Source of the DNA: Sycobia sp. Sy_11
Taxonomy: Eukaryota > Arthropoda > Insecta > Hymenoptera > Epichrysomallidae
Assembly: GCA_018907035.1 (NCBI GenBank)
Contig: JACCIC010000125.1
Span: 434,001-498,000, forward strand
Direction of reading: 5' to 3'
DNA length: 64,000 bases
The stretch's first letter is position 1. Each line of letters opens with the position of its first letter. The notes beneath the pieces are model-generated. The model was not told where the DNA came from. It ran no database searches and saw nothing but the letters and a program-made list of their open reading frames with translations. This document shows positions 44,901 through 54,330 of this stretch, one piece after another. A program made the position numbers and the translations under genes.

Positions 44901-45448
44901 GGGTGTTAGAACGCAATCCAGACGGGAAAACCTTACGCATCGATGTCAATGGCCGCGAAAAGACGGTATCTATTGAACGCGTCAAACCCGCGCACTACCT
45001 CAACGAGGACATTGAAAACGAAGTCGACACCGAGGACGACTTCTCCGACAACGCGGATCAGCCTGATCGATCTCACGCGAGCAGGCATCTGATCATCAAT
45101 AGCGACACGGGCGAATTAACCGACGAGGATAGCGATCGCGAACCAGTGCGCCGACTGAAAGGAATCCTAAAGACGTCGAAGCATCAGCCTGACTCAGGCA
45201 GCCCTGCTAGAGGCATCCGCGGAGAAAGGTCCCACAGCGCCGACAAATACATTATACCAGAGCTACGCGATGGTAGCCGACGCGTAAAACATCGGCCCAA
45301 CATCTTACATAAAAATACTCGCAATGACTCGTACACATCGTCCAACTCGGCGAGCTGGCGACAAGCGTCCCCAACGAATAATCATCAGAAACACGTGCGT
45401 TTTGCAGGTGAAGGAGCCAGACAGTCTGCCGCTCCGGCAGGTAATTAA
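41988..45448 (+). pseudogene. Gypsy element J pol: protease, RT, RNase H, integrase
   Basis: Protease: FLIDSGAEISIVP at about 42006-42044. RT entry: KEQFEEMLKDGIVRPSKSPW, KKDGEWWICGDYRRLN; then, after a one-base shift near 42665, HIQDFPNFLAGKNVFSKLYL and FGLRNAGQTFQRY. The catalytic strand is VFLDDILIAS (Phe-Leu-Asp-Asp at about 42912). RNase H: TDASNTAMGAAFEQ, ALSR. After a shift near 43990 the integrase zinc region carries both His (FHGTSHP) and both Cys (KCRECVE), followed by a TGA at 44151. The core has all three catalytic residues (HIDIVKPL, TTDQGRQFES, NGIVERWHRD). A shift near 44562 precedes the C-terminal domain (CRPYSGPHRVLERNPDG), and a charged tail ends with TAA 45446-45448. Catalytic residues are intact but there are three frameshifts and one nonsense codon. 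Confidence 0.88.
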
Positions 45449-46281
45449 TCAGCTAGGCGAGATAGAAAGGCTCACCGCGAGCCTACCTCGAGGCCAGTTT
45501 CGGCTCAGCTGCGAGCTAGCCGTACTAGAGCTCGAAAAATACCGCGCCGATTTCACCGCTAAGTACGAGGACGAGGCACGCCGTATGCGCAAAGGCATGC
45601 TTCGTACCGTGTCTAACGAACGCTTCGATCGAGATTATGTACATCCGCGTCTAGTCGTCAACGGGCAACCCGTATTGCGCCTATTCCTGTACAATATCCG
45701 CGTATCCGCGACCAAAAGCAAGATCGCGAATTATCTCCAGATCGAGGGGTTCAGCGATGTGAACGTACATAAGGACTTCACCAACGGCCGCACGACCACG
45801 GCCACGCTCAGTACTAAGAGCCTGGAGACGCCGTGCCGCCTTCAAGCCAGGTCCTGCCTCAGCACGCTGAAATGGCATTATCCTCGCGGCACCCCTAGTT
45901 CTGTGAGGATCAAGCCCGCGATATTCACAGCGGAAACCGAAAAGAGAGCGCATCTCCCACAAGCACCACCACTGCCCACGCGAGTGCAGAGATTGTTGGG
46001 GTGCACGGAGGTGCTAGAGCGCATTACGGCGCCGCTCTCAACGAGCGACTTCCTAGCTTTGTACACCGCGCTGAACCAAGTGGAGTAATTCAATGGGCTA
46101 GGCATGCACTTCGATGCAGCCAACAAACGGTACTCCGGTCCTGCCGCGGTCAACACGATGATCTAGGACGCACAGCGGTTCAAGTTCAAATCCGTGTCGT
46201 TCCGGTCGGATCGAATCACAATCGACGCGAACATTGTAGAACGCGTCCTGCGCGCGCAGGCAAGGCGTTTCGACGGTTAGA
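45324..46281 (+). pseudogene. Gypsy element J ORF3: unassigned protein with RRM-like segment
   Basis: An open frame of 254 codons (45324-46088) overlaps the end of pol by 125 bases in another frame. After TAA 46086-46088 the same frame stays open and protein-like through a TAG near 46164 to a stop near 46281, so the original protein was probably longer. Residues 35-95 look helical and charged (INQLGEIERLTASL, LELEKYRADFTAKYEDEARR). Residues 118-168 (RLFLYNI, TKSKIANYLQIEGF, VNVHKDF, GRTTTATLSTKS) fit the beta-alpha-beta-beta order of an RNA-recognition motif, with LFLYNI as RNP2. There is no signal peptide, no membrane segment and no cysteine pattern of an envelope protein, although this is the env position. 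A candidate 3' splice site (TTTTGCAG) lies at about 45401-45408. Function unknown; the RRM call is my inference. Confidence 0.55.
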
Positions 46282-46282
46282 A

Positions 46283-46470
46283 GCCGATCATCCTGTACGG
46301 TATCGGTAGAGCCAGGAACCTATAGTCCTGCTCTCACCTCACCATTGTTGTATTGCTATAATAATAAAGTTATTGTTAATTATTAACAAAATGTATATTT
46401 ATTGAGCATCCTCGACGACGATCGACGAGTGGACGGTCGGGCAACAATAAATATTGCCACTATCTCCACA
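46283..46470 (+). repeat. 3' LTR of Gypsy element J, 5'-shortened
   Basis: 188 bases matching the last 180 of the 5' LTR with few differences, ending ATCTCCACA and followed by ATAT. The first roughly 150 bases of the LTR and a recognisable polypurine tract are missing, apparently by a deletion joining ORF3 to the middle of the LTR. Confidence 0.85.
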
Positions 46471-46474
46471 ATAT
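46471..46474 (+). repeat. Target site duplication ATAT, right copy
   Basis: Matches 38427-38430 and follows the LTR end CTCCACA. Confidence 0.8.
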
Positions 46475-46776
46475 TGAAGACTCGTGTTCACTAAACGGCA
46501 GATATGTAACCTTCAATCGGTTCTAAAATTTTTTGGAGAAATTGATACTTTGGCTGATTTAACTATTTTGAATAAACATACATATTCGCGAATCTAAGAC
46601 CATTGAGATGACTGATTAAAGCTAATAAACTATTTGTTTTCCTGCAGTTGCAAGGGCCGCAGACACTGCTTGTATACTATCTGGTAGTAACTCTCCAGCC
46701 GTCTTTTCATTTTTTTCTCGACTTCAAAATCAAACTTGGTGATGGGGAGTTTGATTTTTTGTTCAGTGAAATTCAT
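46475..46776 (-). pseudogene. Polinton-like packaging ATPase, N-terminal part with Walker A
   Basis: On the - strand an ATG at 46774-46776 opens KIKLPITKFDFEVEKKMKRR. Across two frame changes the sequence continues GELLPDSIQAVSAALAT, then AGKTNSLLALISHLNGLRFA followed by NMYVYSK. AGKTN is the core of a Walker A motif (the first Gly of GxxxxGK is changed) and the following block matches the A32-type strand. Stop codons interrupt at VYSK and farther on. The part up to the Gypsy junction (SEHESSI in one frame) joins, without the Gypsy and one ATAT, to the Walker B-bearing part at 38430 in an open frame. It is divergently oriented to the capsid-side genes, 97 bases away. Confidence 0.7.
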
Positions 46777-46873
46777 GTTCCCGTAACTAAGTCGAATATA
46801 TCATTGAACGATGAAAATATATAAATGCACGTTTTATAGTTTTTTAACAGCAGTTATAAAATAGTAGTCGAAA
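46777..46873. promoter_or_regulatory. Divergent promoter region between ATPase and PLA2-protease gene
   Basis: 97 bases separate the two divergent start codons. A TATA-like AATATATAAATG is at about 46816-46827, and TTTTATAG and GTTATAAAATAG follow at 46832-46865. Inferred from layout and AT boxes only. Confidence 0.35.
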
Positions 46874-48022
46874 ATGATTGTTCATAAATCTAGAAAACAG
46901 TCGAAACGTGGCGGAAGATTACTCGATAGAGTAATCAACAATTTACCATTTGAAATGCATCTTCCTGGATATCAATACTGTGGTCCAGGAACTAAATGAA
47001 AGAAACGAATAAAAAGAGGTGCTCCAGGAATTAATCCGCTTGATCAGGTATATAAAGAACATGACGTGCAGTATGCCAATAAAAACAGTAATCGTTATAT
47101 TGCCGATATGAAGCTTGCTGATAAGGCTTGGCAGTGTGTTAATGCAAATGATTCTAGTCTTGCTTAGAAAGCCACTGCTCCAGCTGTTGCAAGTGCTATG
47201 AAATTAAAGGCAAAAACTAGAATGGGAGTAAAATTTAGCAAGTTGTTTACAGCAGCGAAAAAATCATTAAAAACAAGCAAAAATTCGCACCAAGTTATTC
47301 AATCTGCATTAAAGGGTGCTCGAGAAGCTGTTAAGAGCAATGATGTAAAAAAGAAAGTTATTGTTTCACGTGTTCTACCCCTTTCATCTCAAATTGGCGG
47401 AGTTCTTCCGTTTCTACCATTATTTGCAGGACTCATTGCAACTGGTGCTCTAGCACGAGGTGTTGCTGGAATAGCGAAAGCAATAAATAATGCTAAAGCT
47501 GCACAGAAAAATTATGAAGAAAGTAAACGACATAATAAGACGATGGAAGTTGTTGCTTTAGGTAAAGGTCTCTATTTTATGCAGTATAAGCATGGAATGG
47601 GAATATATCTGAAACCGCATATCAGACACGGACAAGTTAAAAAAAACTTTAATTTAACTTTGCCAAATTGTGCATTATCAGATTATGATCTTATGAAATA
47701 TGCACGTATATTAAAAAATCCATATTTTCGAGGTGTTTTCATGAGAAATAGTCTGTCTCACAATGGTTCATGGTACAATGAATCTGCTATTGTTAATCTC
47801 GATGATTCACAAAATAAAGGTACTTATTGAGTGTCTTATCGAAAAAAAGGTTCTAATGTAATATACTTTGTCAATTTTGTTGATCTAAGACCTCTCACAG
47901 ATCTCATGAAATATTTCCATGTAAATGAAGTAAAATACAACTACAAAAGATATCAGAAGTTCAATTCATTTATTTGTGGTCACCTTTGTCTTTAATTCTT
48001 ATCTGAGGTTTTGTTTGCCTAA
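46874..48022 (+). pseudogene. Phospholipase A2 plus adenain-like protease, Polinton/adintovirus-like
   Basis: One reading frame of about 382 codons from ATG 46874 is broken only by four nonsense codons (TGA 46997, TAG 47165, TGA 47828, TAA 47993). Residues 30-75 carry a parvovirus-type phospholipase A2: calcium loop YQYCGPGT and catalytic HDVQYA (47060-47077). A hydrophobic Ala/Leu/Gly segment lies at about 47398-47490. The C-terminal part resembles the adenovirus-type cysteine protease: NLDDSQNKGTY, a TGA in place of Trp, VSYRKKG, IYFVNF, and FICGHLCL with the catalytic Cys. The catalytic His of the usual GTHW reads Tyr here. In relatives, PLA2 acts on membranes during entry and adenain matures the virion. 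This copy is inactive at several points. Confidence 0.75.
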
Positions 48023-48048
48023 ATTTAATCACTCTCGTTCAATCAGTC

Positions 48049-48731
48049 ATGGAGTTTTGACTTTGACTCTCTCAAGCAGATCTTCTGTTTTAGAAGTTCA
48101 TTATTTTCCCTCTATTGGACTAGCAAAACATAAATAATTCCTTTTTGGACTTACTCGATCTTTTAATCTTTAACTTAATTCCAAATATTGACAGTACAAT
48201 AATAAGCTACATTTACAATGAAAAATTCTTAATATTCCCATTGATAGTTATAATATTAATGATATCCATCAATATTTATCAACGACATTGAAATCCAAAG
48301 GAATCGAATTTTTCTTGAAAGATAACAATAATACATTTAGAAGTGAAATAAAGTGCAGTGTTCCATTAGATCTTAGTCCTGAAACATTAATAGATCATCT
48401 TCTTAGCTTTACTCTCCGCATTCTCAACGAAAATACAGAGCACATTTCTGACTTATCAGTGAAAATATTGAAAATCATCGCAACCAACGTCGAGTGTAAT
48501 ATTACTGTGGGAGCTTTCATTAACAATAAAAAGGTTCGTACTATTCATGAATTTTTTCCCAGAGTTCCTCAAGGACATAAAATCATAGAAGTTCCAACTC
48601 ATGTTATGTATCTACCACTGAGTGTTAAGTCTATATATCATCTTGAAATTCGAATGGTTGATCAAGACGGAAATTTGGTTTATTTTCGAGGAGAAGAAAT
48701 TACTATTAGAATTCATATCAAATCTATATAA
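48049..48731 (+). pseudogene. Penton-like minor capsid protein, Polinton/adintovirus-like
   Basis: The last 147 codons are open (48288-48731). They include the blocks VPLDLSPETLIDHLLSF, VECNITVGAFINNKKVRTIH, EFFPRVPQGHKIIEVPTHV and DQDGNLVYFRGEEITIRIHI. The C-terminal beta-rich end with an xRLHIK-type finish is what I recognise from arthropod Polinton minor capsid (penton-like, single jelly-roll) proteins. A frameshifted N-terminus is readable from ATG 48049 (TLTLSSRSSVLEVHYFPSI at about 48059-48115) to 48280, giving a total near the family length of about 230 residues. It follows the PLA2-protease gene on the same strand. Family recognition is from memory of the pattern, so moderate confidence. 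Confidence 0.6.
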
Positions 48732-48907
48732 TGAGGATCGTTTATAATTCCAGCTCGCTTATAAATACTCCATAATATCAATCGACAATCAGTCGATAGA
48801 AGAATTTGAGACCGTTGACACGGAAGAGCATTCAGTTCCTCCAATGTCTGAGTCTAAAAGTTCGTGGAAAGAATTCATTTGTATAATTTTCTTCTGCTTC
48901 CTGAAAA

Positions 48908-49590
48908 ATGGACGAAATTCTAAAAATTCAATCAGGTGTTATATTCGACGAGTCAATTGCTAATTATGAAATTCACGCACATCAATTATACACAGCACTA
49001 AGTTTTGATGATAATGACGGAATTCGTATTTCTATCCAACATCAAGATTTGTGTCTCCAACCATCACGAAGTTCTATCCATATGACTAAAAAGTTAAAAA
49101 AAACTGGTTACAGCTTAGCGATGAAATCTAGATTTGATATTAATTTTATTTGAAATTTAAATTAATAGAGTAGAAAAATATACAAAAGTAAAAATATCGG
49201 ATTAAGTAGTGTGATGAAAAAGTAGACTTCGTTTATTCCCAATGACACTCTCGTGCTTGAAAATGCAGACTGGCTTGGCAATAAAGAATTGTCGAAATCT
49301 CTGGTGGATAGACAAGGAAACTTGAACGTTGCTATTCCACTGAGTATGATTTTGGGCCTTGAAGAAGATTACAAAAAATAGTAATAAAGCATCAACTTAT
49401 TCTCATAAGATCAAGATTGGACATTAATGAAACAATTCAGGAAGGTACTACATTGGGTAATAATATTATATATAAAGAATGTGACATAACAATAACCAGG
49501 ATTGAATGGCTAATAACGTATGTCATTGCATCTGATAAACAAAAAATTCAGCTTTTAAATTTGATTGGCACGGATAATCCTATCTGAATA
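48908..49590 (+). pseudogene. Major capsid protein N-terminal part, Polinton/adintovirus-like
   Basis: ATG 48908 opens 81 codons (MDEILKIQSGVIFDESIANY, EIHAHQLYTALSFDDNDGIR, ISIQHQDLCLQPSRSSIH). After a frame loss the sequence continues with a Ser-Phe-x-Pro block at about 49225, NADWLGNKELSKSLVDRQGN (about 49265-49325), VAIPLSMILGLEEDY (about 49330-49375) and ASDKQKIQLLN near 49530-49560. I recognise this as the N-terminal half of the double-jelly-roll major capsid protein of arthropod Polinton-like elements. The C-terminal half is absent; the similarity ends in AT-rich DNA at about 49590. The block as a whole (ATPase, protease, minor and major capsid) supports the call. Confidence 0.62.
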
Positions 49591-49703
49591 TGCAATAACT
49601 TAATTAATCGATTAATTGAATTAATAATTATTATCTAACGAATTACTGAAGAGTACTTGCATTTGTGAAGGGGGTTTTTTTATATTCTGTATTTGTATTT
49701 TTA

Positions 49704-49741
<38 letters not shown>

Positions 49742-50864
49742 CTAATAAATATATAATTTATTTATTTAATAATATCGATTATAAGCTCATAAAATTATTG
49801 GCAATACAACAACAATTGGCACCTGCAATTTGTTGGCATGTTTTGCTGGCAAGTTTTGATTGTAATTTGCCGGAAAATTTTCTTGTACCTGGCCATCGAT
49901 ACTTAAGCTTGCAAATCGCAAAGCGTGCTAAGTGTTACCGACAAGACGGTAGTGAGATGTTATCTGGGATATATTTGAAGAAAAGCGAGTGGGGATATGT
50001 AATAGGCGTGAAGAGAGGAGTTCTATAACCTCATCAATCATAAGGACGAAAACATTTGGATTAGCGGCATTTTTAATAAAATTTATAGAACTGAAAAAAT
50101 GACAATTAGTATGAATTAAACTGCTTTTTATTTTATATCAATAGATTCAGTAAGATAATTTTTGACATCTTCCGTCACCAATGCATCTGTACAAAGTTTA
50201 CAATTTTTATATTCCTCATTTTTCAAAATCTGCTTGCATAAATAATCTATAATTATAAAAGAATGATGCTTATAAACATTTTTTAAAAAAATAGTCTGAA
50301 TATTTTTAAACGCCAATTTTACAATAATATTTCTATTGTAGTATTGTTAAGCTTATTACAAGAGAATTTGAATTTATATTTCTCAATGGCTAACTGCAAT
50401 TAACGGTATTACTAGTAAATACCGAACATCATTTATCTGTTTTTCAGATATAATCTTCAGCGTTCGTCTAATAAATTAAATAATATTAAATAATTAAAAT
50501 ATTTATTTATATTATCTATGATTATGATTTAATTTATTGAACAAAATAAGCTAGTATTATTTAAGAACTTTTTTTAACAAGATACATAATAAAAGTTGTA
50601 TGTACTTAAAAATATCTTACTTAATAAGATGCATATTGCTCTCAAGATAAAATAAATATTACTTATATATATTTTAAATACTTTTTAATAACTACATTAA
50701 ATACAAATATAATTATTTTTATGACATTACTATGAGGATTTTTTTTATAAACACAATGCAGAACAAGATAATTTTATAAACATAACACATGAAGCAATAA
50801 TTTGACAGCGTATTCTAGTGGAAACGGTCTTTAGATTCGACGAATTTAGTAAGACAATTACTTC

Positions 50865-50868
<4 letters not shown>
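49591..50868. other. AT-rich DNA, no gene recognised
   Basis: It includes an (AT)n tract at 49709-49735. A 62-codon frame on the - strand (50128-50316) contains CKLCTDALV and has a protein-like look, faintly reminiscent of zinc-bearing transposase ends, but it is too short to name. A 76-codon frame at 49798-50028 has no known motif. The missing Polinton polymerase and integrase are not here. Confidence 0.5.
49709..49735. repeat. (AT)n microsatellite
   Basis: 27 bases of AT repeat. Confidence 0.9.
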
Positions 50869-50950
<82 letters not shown>

Positions 50951-50960
50951 TGTGCGCGCG
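50869..50960. repeat. (GT)n microsatellite
   Basis: About 74 bases of pure GT, then a short interrupted GT/GC tail. It lies just beyond the 3' end of the Tc1-like element. Confidence 0.95.
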
Positions 50961-50999
50961 TGCGTTTTTCACGAAGTTTCTGTTTAAGTAGGGTTTATT

Positions 51000-51900
51000 T
51001 TATATTTTAAGTAGGGTTTGCATCGGGCGACTGCGACGGCCAATCCAATGTAACGATGCCAGATTACGTCTCCCACTGAGTACAGAGCTTGCTACGGTTT
51101 TTCGAAACGTTGTCCTGCAGAATCCAATTTTTATTTTTTCTTATAAACCCATTCATTTTTCTGATGGCAGATGGAAGTAAAGTTATTTTATCGATTTTTA
51201 TCATTTTCTCAGTATTTACGTTATTATGTAGGTTGTTAATAAAGACGCGCAAAGTGTCGAATTTTTGCTTTGAGAAGCAACCCCAAAGATGTACCTTTAT
51301 TCCGTGTTTTGCGGTATGCTGAACAAGCCTATTGGTAGAAGTTGACCAGGCTCGCGTGGGGACATAACGTGCCCATATAGAAAATTCATCAGTAAATATG
51401 ACATTTTTACAATCTCTATCAATATTCTCATGAGCCCAAGCGAGTCGCTTTGACGCATGTTTTTCAGTCAGCAGAGGCTTCTTCATTGTGTTACGCCATT
51501 TCAGGCCATGAGTATGAAGAAAGATTCGGATAGTTTCGTAGGATATATCTCAACCTTTTGCCATTAATTTTGCTTGTATGTTCCGCAGTGTTAAAGCAGG
51601 ATTGCGCAAAAAGAGATTCACTATCCATTCTTCATTTTTTTGTCCACTTTTCCTATCGAGCCACGTTTTGGTAAATAATGGACATTTTTAACCACTTTCT
51701 ATCGCTGCACCTACTTCTGTACAAATACTTTCGACTTTCTCATATATTTAGCAGCCGCTGATTGTGACATTTTGGGACCTTTCGCGTGGATGCAAAGGAA
51801 CACCATCTCGTAACACGACGTGTACTTAGCACTCATGGCGTTGAACGTGATTCTCTTTGAAAAGATCAACGACAATTGAATCTTTGTTAACAATGCATCA
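51000..51900 (-). pseudogene. Tc1-like transposase
   Basis: The - strand carries a Tc1-type transposase. From 51486: KHASKRLAWAHENIDRDCKN, VIFTDEFSIWA (first catalytic Asp), VHLWGCFS, LPSAIRKMNGF and NWILQDNVSKNRSKLC (second Asp). After a stop, VTLDWPSQSPDANP is near 51035-51000, where the third catalytic residue (Glu in NPIEN) is lost because the sequence changes to AT-rich DNA. The N-terminal helix-turn-helix half (51893-51487) is in pieces (QSAAAKYMRKSKVFVQK). No inverted repeats were found. In life the enzyme would cut and paste the element at TA sites. Confidence 0.8.
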
Positions 51901-52571
51901 ACGACAAAGCTTCCCTCTATCAGCTCGCGAAGGAATTAGAACGATATCTTACATTACATGTCAGTAAAGTCAAACACGCTTTTACTAAACTAACTGCATC
52001 ACTATGAGAAGTATCGATTCATAAAGGTTTGTAAAGTAACTCCATTGTATAAAATCGTCTTTGGGATTAATCTACAAAATCAGGTAACTTCTCAAGAGGT
52101 TATTAAAAAATCGCAAGGATCTAGGCAGGGCAGAAAAAAACAATGAAGTGATAGAGTGAAGTGAGATAATTTCAAATGTGTTTTTCATAATCATATAAGA
52201 TGCAGTGTAATATCAAATTTAAAAAAGTTGGACATTAGTGTATGCATAAGAGATTTGTAAGTTTTATTTCAATATCGATTGAGTCATATTCTCAAAAAGT
52301 AAAATGTTGTTCAAGTTTATACAGTGTTCGTAGCACAGTATATGTCTTGTAAAGCTGATGAAATCATTGCAATAAAATATTTTAATACAAAGACTAAGCC
52401 TATTTTATTTGCTACTGACATTGAGCAGTAAGAGATGACATGATTAAGCTTAAACAAAAGCGTACGGCACGTAGAATAATAACACTCTTATTAATATGTT
52501 TCTATTCTAATTGCATTTATAAAACTATTAATATTGCGGGCCAAGTACTAAGCTAAAAAAATGTTTCGTTA
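51901..52571. other. AT-rich DNA, nothing recognised
   Basis: I see no coding motif between the Tc1-like element and mariner M3. Confidence 0.5.
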
Positions 52572-52573
52572 TA

Positions 52574-53788
52574 CAAGGGTGGATTGATAAGTTTCTGGCT
52601 TGACCAAGGGATGGCGCCACTAGGCCTACCTTGAGGTAGTATTCTATAGTACCACCCTTAGGTAGCTTGTATCTATAGTTTCAGTCCGATCGTCATGTTA
52701 CTTTAGGTTTAAGAGCACGCTGAACAAGAAGCCTCTGTATTTTTTGTAAAAATGGAAAAGCTGGAAAATCATGCTGTCTTCAAATACTTTTATTTGAAGG
52801 GGTTAACGCCGAAGGAAATTAAAGAAGAGATGTACTCAATACTGAGGACATTCTCCCCATCATATTCAACCGTTAAGCAGTGGGTTTCCGAGTTTAAAAA
52901 GGGTCGTGTGAGCACCTCTGATGAGCCTCACTCAGGACGCCCCATTGAGGTCACAACTCCAGATATGATCGAAAAAATCCATCAAATAGTGCTGAAAGAC
53001 CGCAGATTAAAAGTGGATGAGATAGCTGAGACCTGTAAGATGTGATATGAACGTTTGCTAACAGTGAACCAAAAATTGATTCGAAAGAATATCTACCGCC
53101 ATTTTAACATTGTATAAGCATAATCCAAGCGAATTTTTGCGTCTATTCGTAACTATTGACGAAACTTGGAACTACACTCCTGAAACAAATTACAGTCCAA
53201 ACTGGATTGGACCAGGGGAACTAACTCCAAAGAAGGCAAAAACAATTTTTTCGGCGAACAAGGTTATGGTTACTGTTTTTTGGGATGCAAGAGCTATTAT
53301 ATACATTGATTACCTTGAAAAGGGTAAAACTATCACTGGTCAATATTACGCAAACTTATTGCAACGTTTGAGCCACGAAGTGAAAATTAAACGACCTCAT
53401 CGGGCGAAGCAAAAAATCTTGTTTCATCACGATAACGCACCAGCGCACACGTCAATCGTTGCGATGGTTAAAATCAACGATCTGAAATTTGAATTGATGC
53501 CGCACCCTCCCTACTCTCCAGACTTAGCCCCGAGTGACTATTATCTGTTTCCTAACCTCAAAAAATGGTTTGGCGCTAAGAGGTTTGCGGACAATGAAGA
53601 AGTAATCGAAGCTGTAAATGGGTATTTTGAGGAGCTTGACGAATCAGTCTATAGAGATGGCATTACTAGACTAGAAAAACGGCATGAGAAATGTATCAGC
53701 CATGGAGGAGATTATGTTGAGATATAAAAAAAATTTTTAAAAACGTTGTTTTTCTTGGTTAGGCCGGAAACTTATTAATCCACCCTCG
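52574..53788 (+). mobile_element. Mariner element M3 (SETMAR-like) with TIRs
   Basis: The left end begins CAAGGGTGGATTGATAAGTT and the right end, read in reverse, CGAGGGTGGATTAATAAGTT; both run on into a TTCTGGC/TCCGGC block. TA precedes the left end (52572-52573), but GA follows the right end, so one target duplication copy has mutated. The element is 1215 bp, 60 longer than M2, and the termini are clearly the same family. Confidence 0.9.
52752..53727 (+). pseudogene. Mariner M3 transposase, complete catalytic triad but broken frame
   Basis: The transposase starts MEKLENHAVFKYFYLKGLTP at 52752. The N-terminal DNA-binding part (STVKQWVSEFKKGR, DEPHSGRPIEVTTPDMIEKI) ends at a TGA 53043-53045. 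The segment read RVQNILHQHLYMEKLCAR in M2 is missing. After a frame change near 53105 the catalytic domain is open for 205 codons. VTIDETWNY has the first Asp, HHDNAPAHTSI the second, and SPDLAPSDYYLFPNLK the third (DD34D). It ends HGGDYVEI at 53727. The catalytic half is intact, but the helix-turn-helix part is separated by a stop and a deletion. Confidence 0.92.
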
Positions 53789-54330
53789 GATTTCGGATAG
53801 AGTCTTAGCAGAAAAGGGTTGAAAACTTGTTTTCACTAGAAACGCTAATATTGGCAAAAATGTTGCGGCGTATCCTGTTATCCTGTAACAAATTCTATAA
53901 ATACAAAATCTAAATCGGGCATGGGTGCGATTACAAAACTATTATCTATAATGCTATCAAAGATAGTTAAAGTTGCTAAAAAGTATAAAATTCCAAATAA
54001 CAAGTCCAAAAAAATGATTTGTATAGATATTGAGCGCCACTTGCAAGAGAATCTTGCGTCTAAATGTATATCATTCCAACTTGAAATTAACAATAATATT
54101 TTTTTGTTTCAGCGAGTATATTCTATATAATATTTTACTAATATAATCATACAATAGATTTTCAGCTACAAGATGCCATTAGACGGTTATTAGACTTCGC
54201 ATGAGATTCTAATGCTCCAAACACCACGTACGGTAAATAAAATAAAATAAAATAAAAAGCACGATTTTCATTCTGTAATTTTACGATTAAAAATAAATTG
54301 CATACCGTGTATATTAAATAAAAATGATAA
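53789..54330. other. AT-rich DNA, nothing firm
   Basis: A 69-codon frame at 53921-54130 (KKMICIDIERHLQENLASKC) looks protein-like but matches nothing I recognise. A short (AAAAT)n run is at about 54235-54257. Confidence 0.4.

Larger units (their letters stand above)
38431..46470 (+). mobile_element. Gypsy element J, 8.04 kb, with LTRs, gag, pol and a third ORF
   Basis: The element is delimited by TGTGGGGATC ... ATCTCCACA LTR termini and an ATAT duplication. Order is 5' LTR, primer binding site, 1.9-kb leader with minisatellite, gag, pol (protease, RT, RNase H, integrase), ORF3, and a 5'-shortened 3' LTR. All are on the + strand. It sits inside the packaging ATPase of the Polinton-like block and is younger than it. 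The GC-rich, CpG-rich coding sequence contrasts with the AT-rich host block. It has fewer frame breaks than any other element here, but still at least six across its ORFs. Confidence 0.9.

Noticed and set aside
42871..44985. - strand open frames opposite Gypsy element J pol
   Set aside because: Antisense shadows; all recognisable RT and integrase motifs are on the + strand.
45324..46281. Retroviral envelope gene in Gypsy element J
   Set aside because: The position fits, but there is no signal peptide, transmembrane helix, furin-like site or cysteine pattern; the sequence is charged and soluble-looking.
50745..50972. Open frame over the (GT)n repeat
   Set aside because: It is mostly a His-Thr dipeptide repeat translated from the microsatellite.
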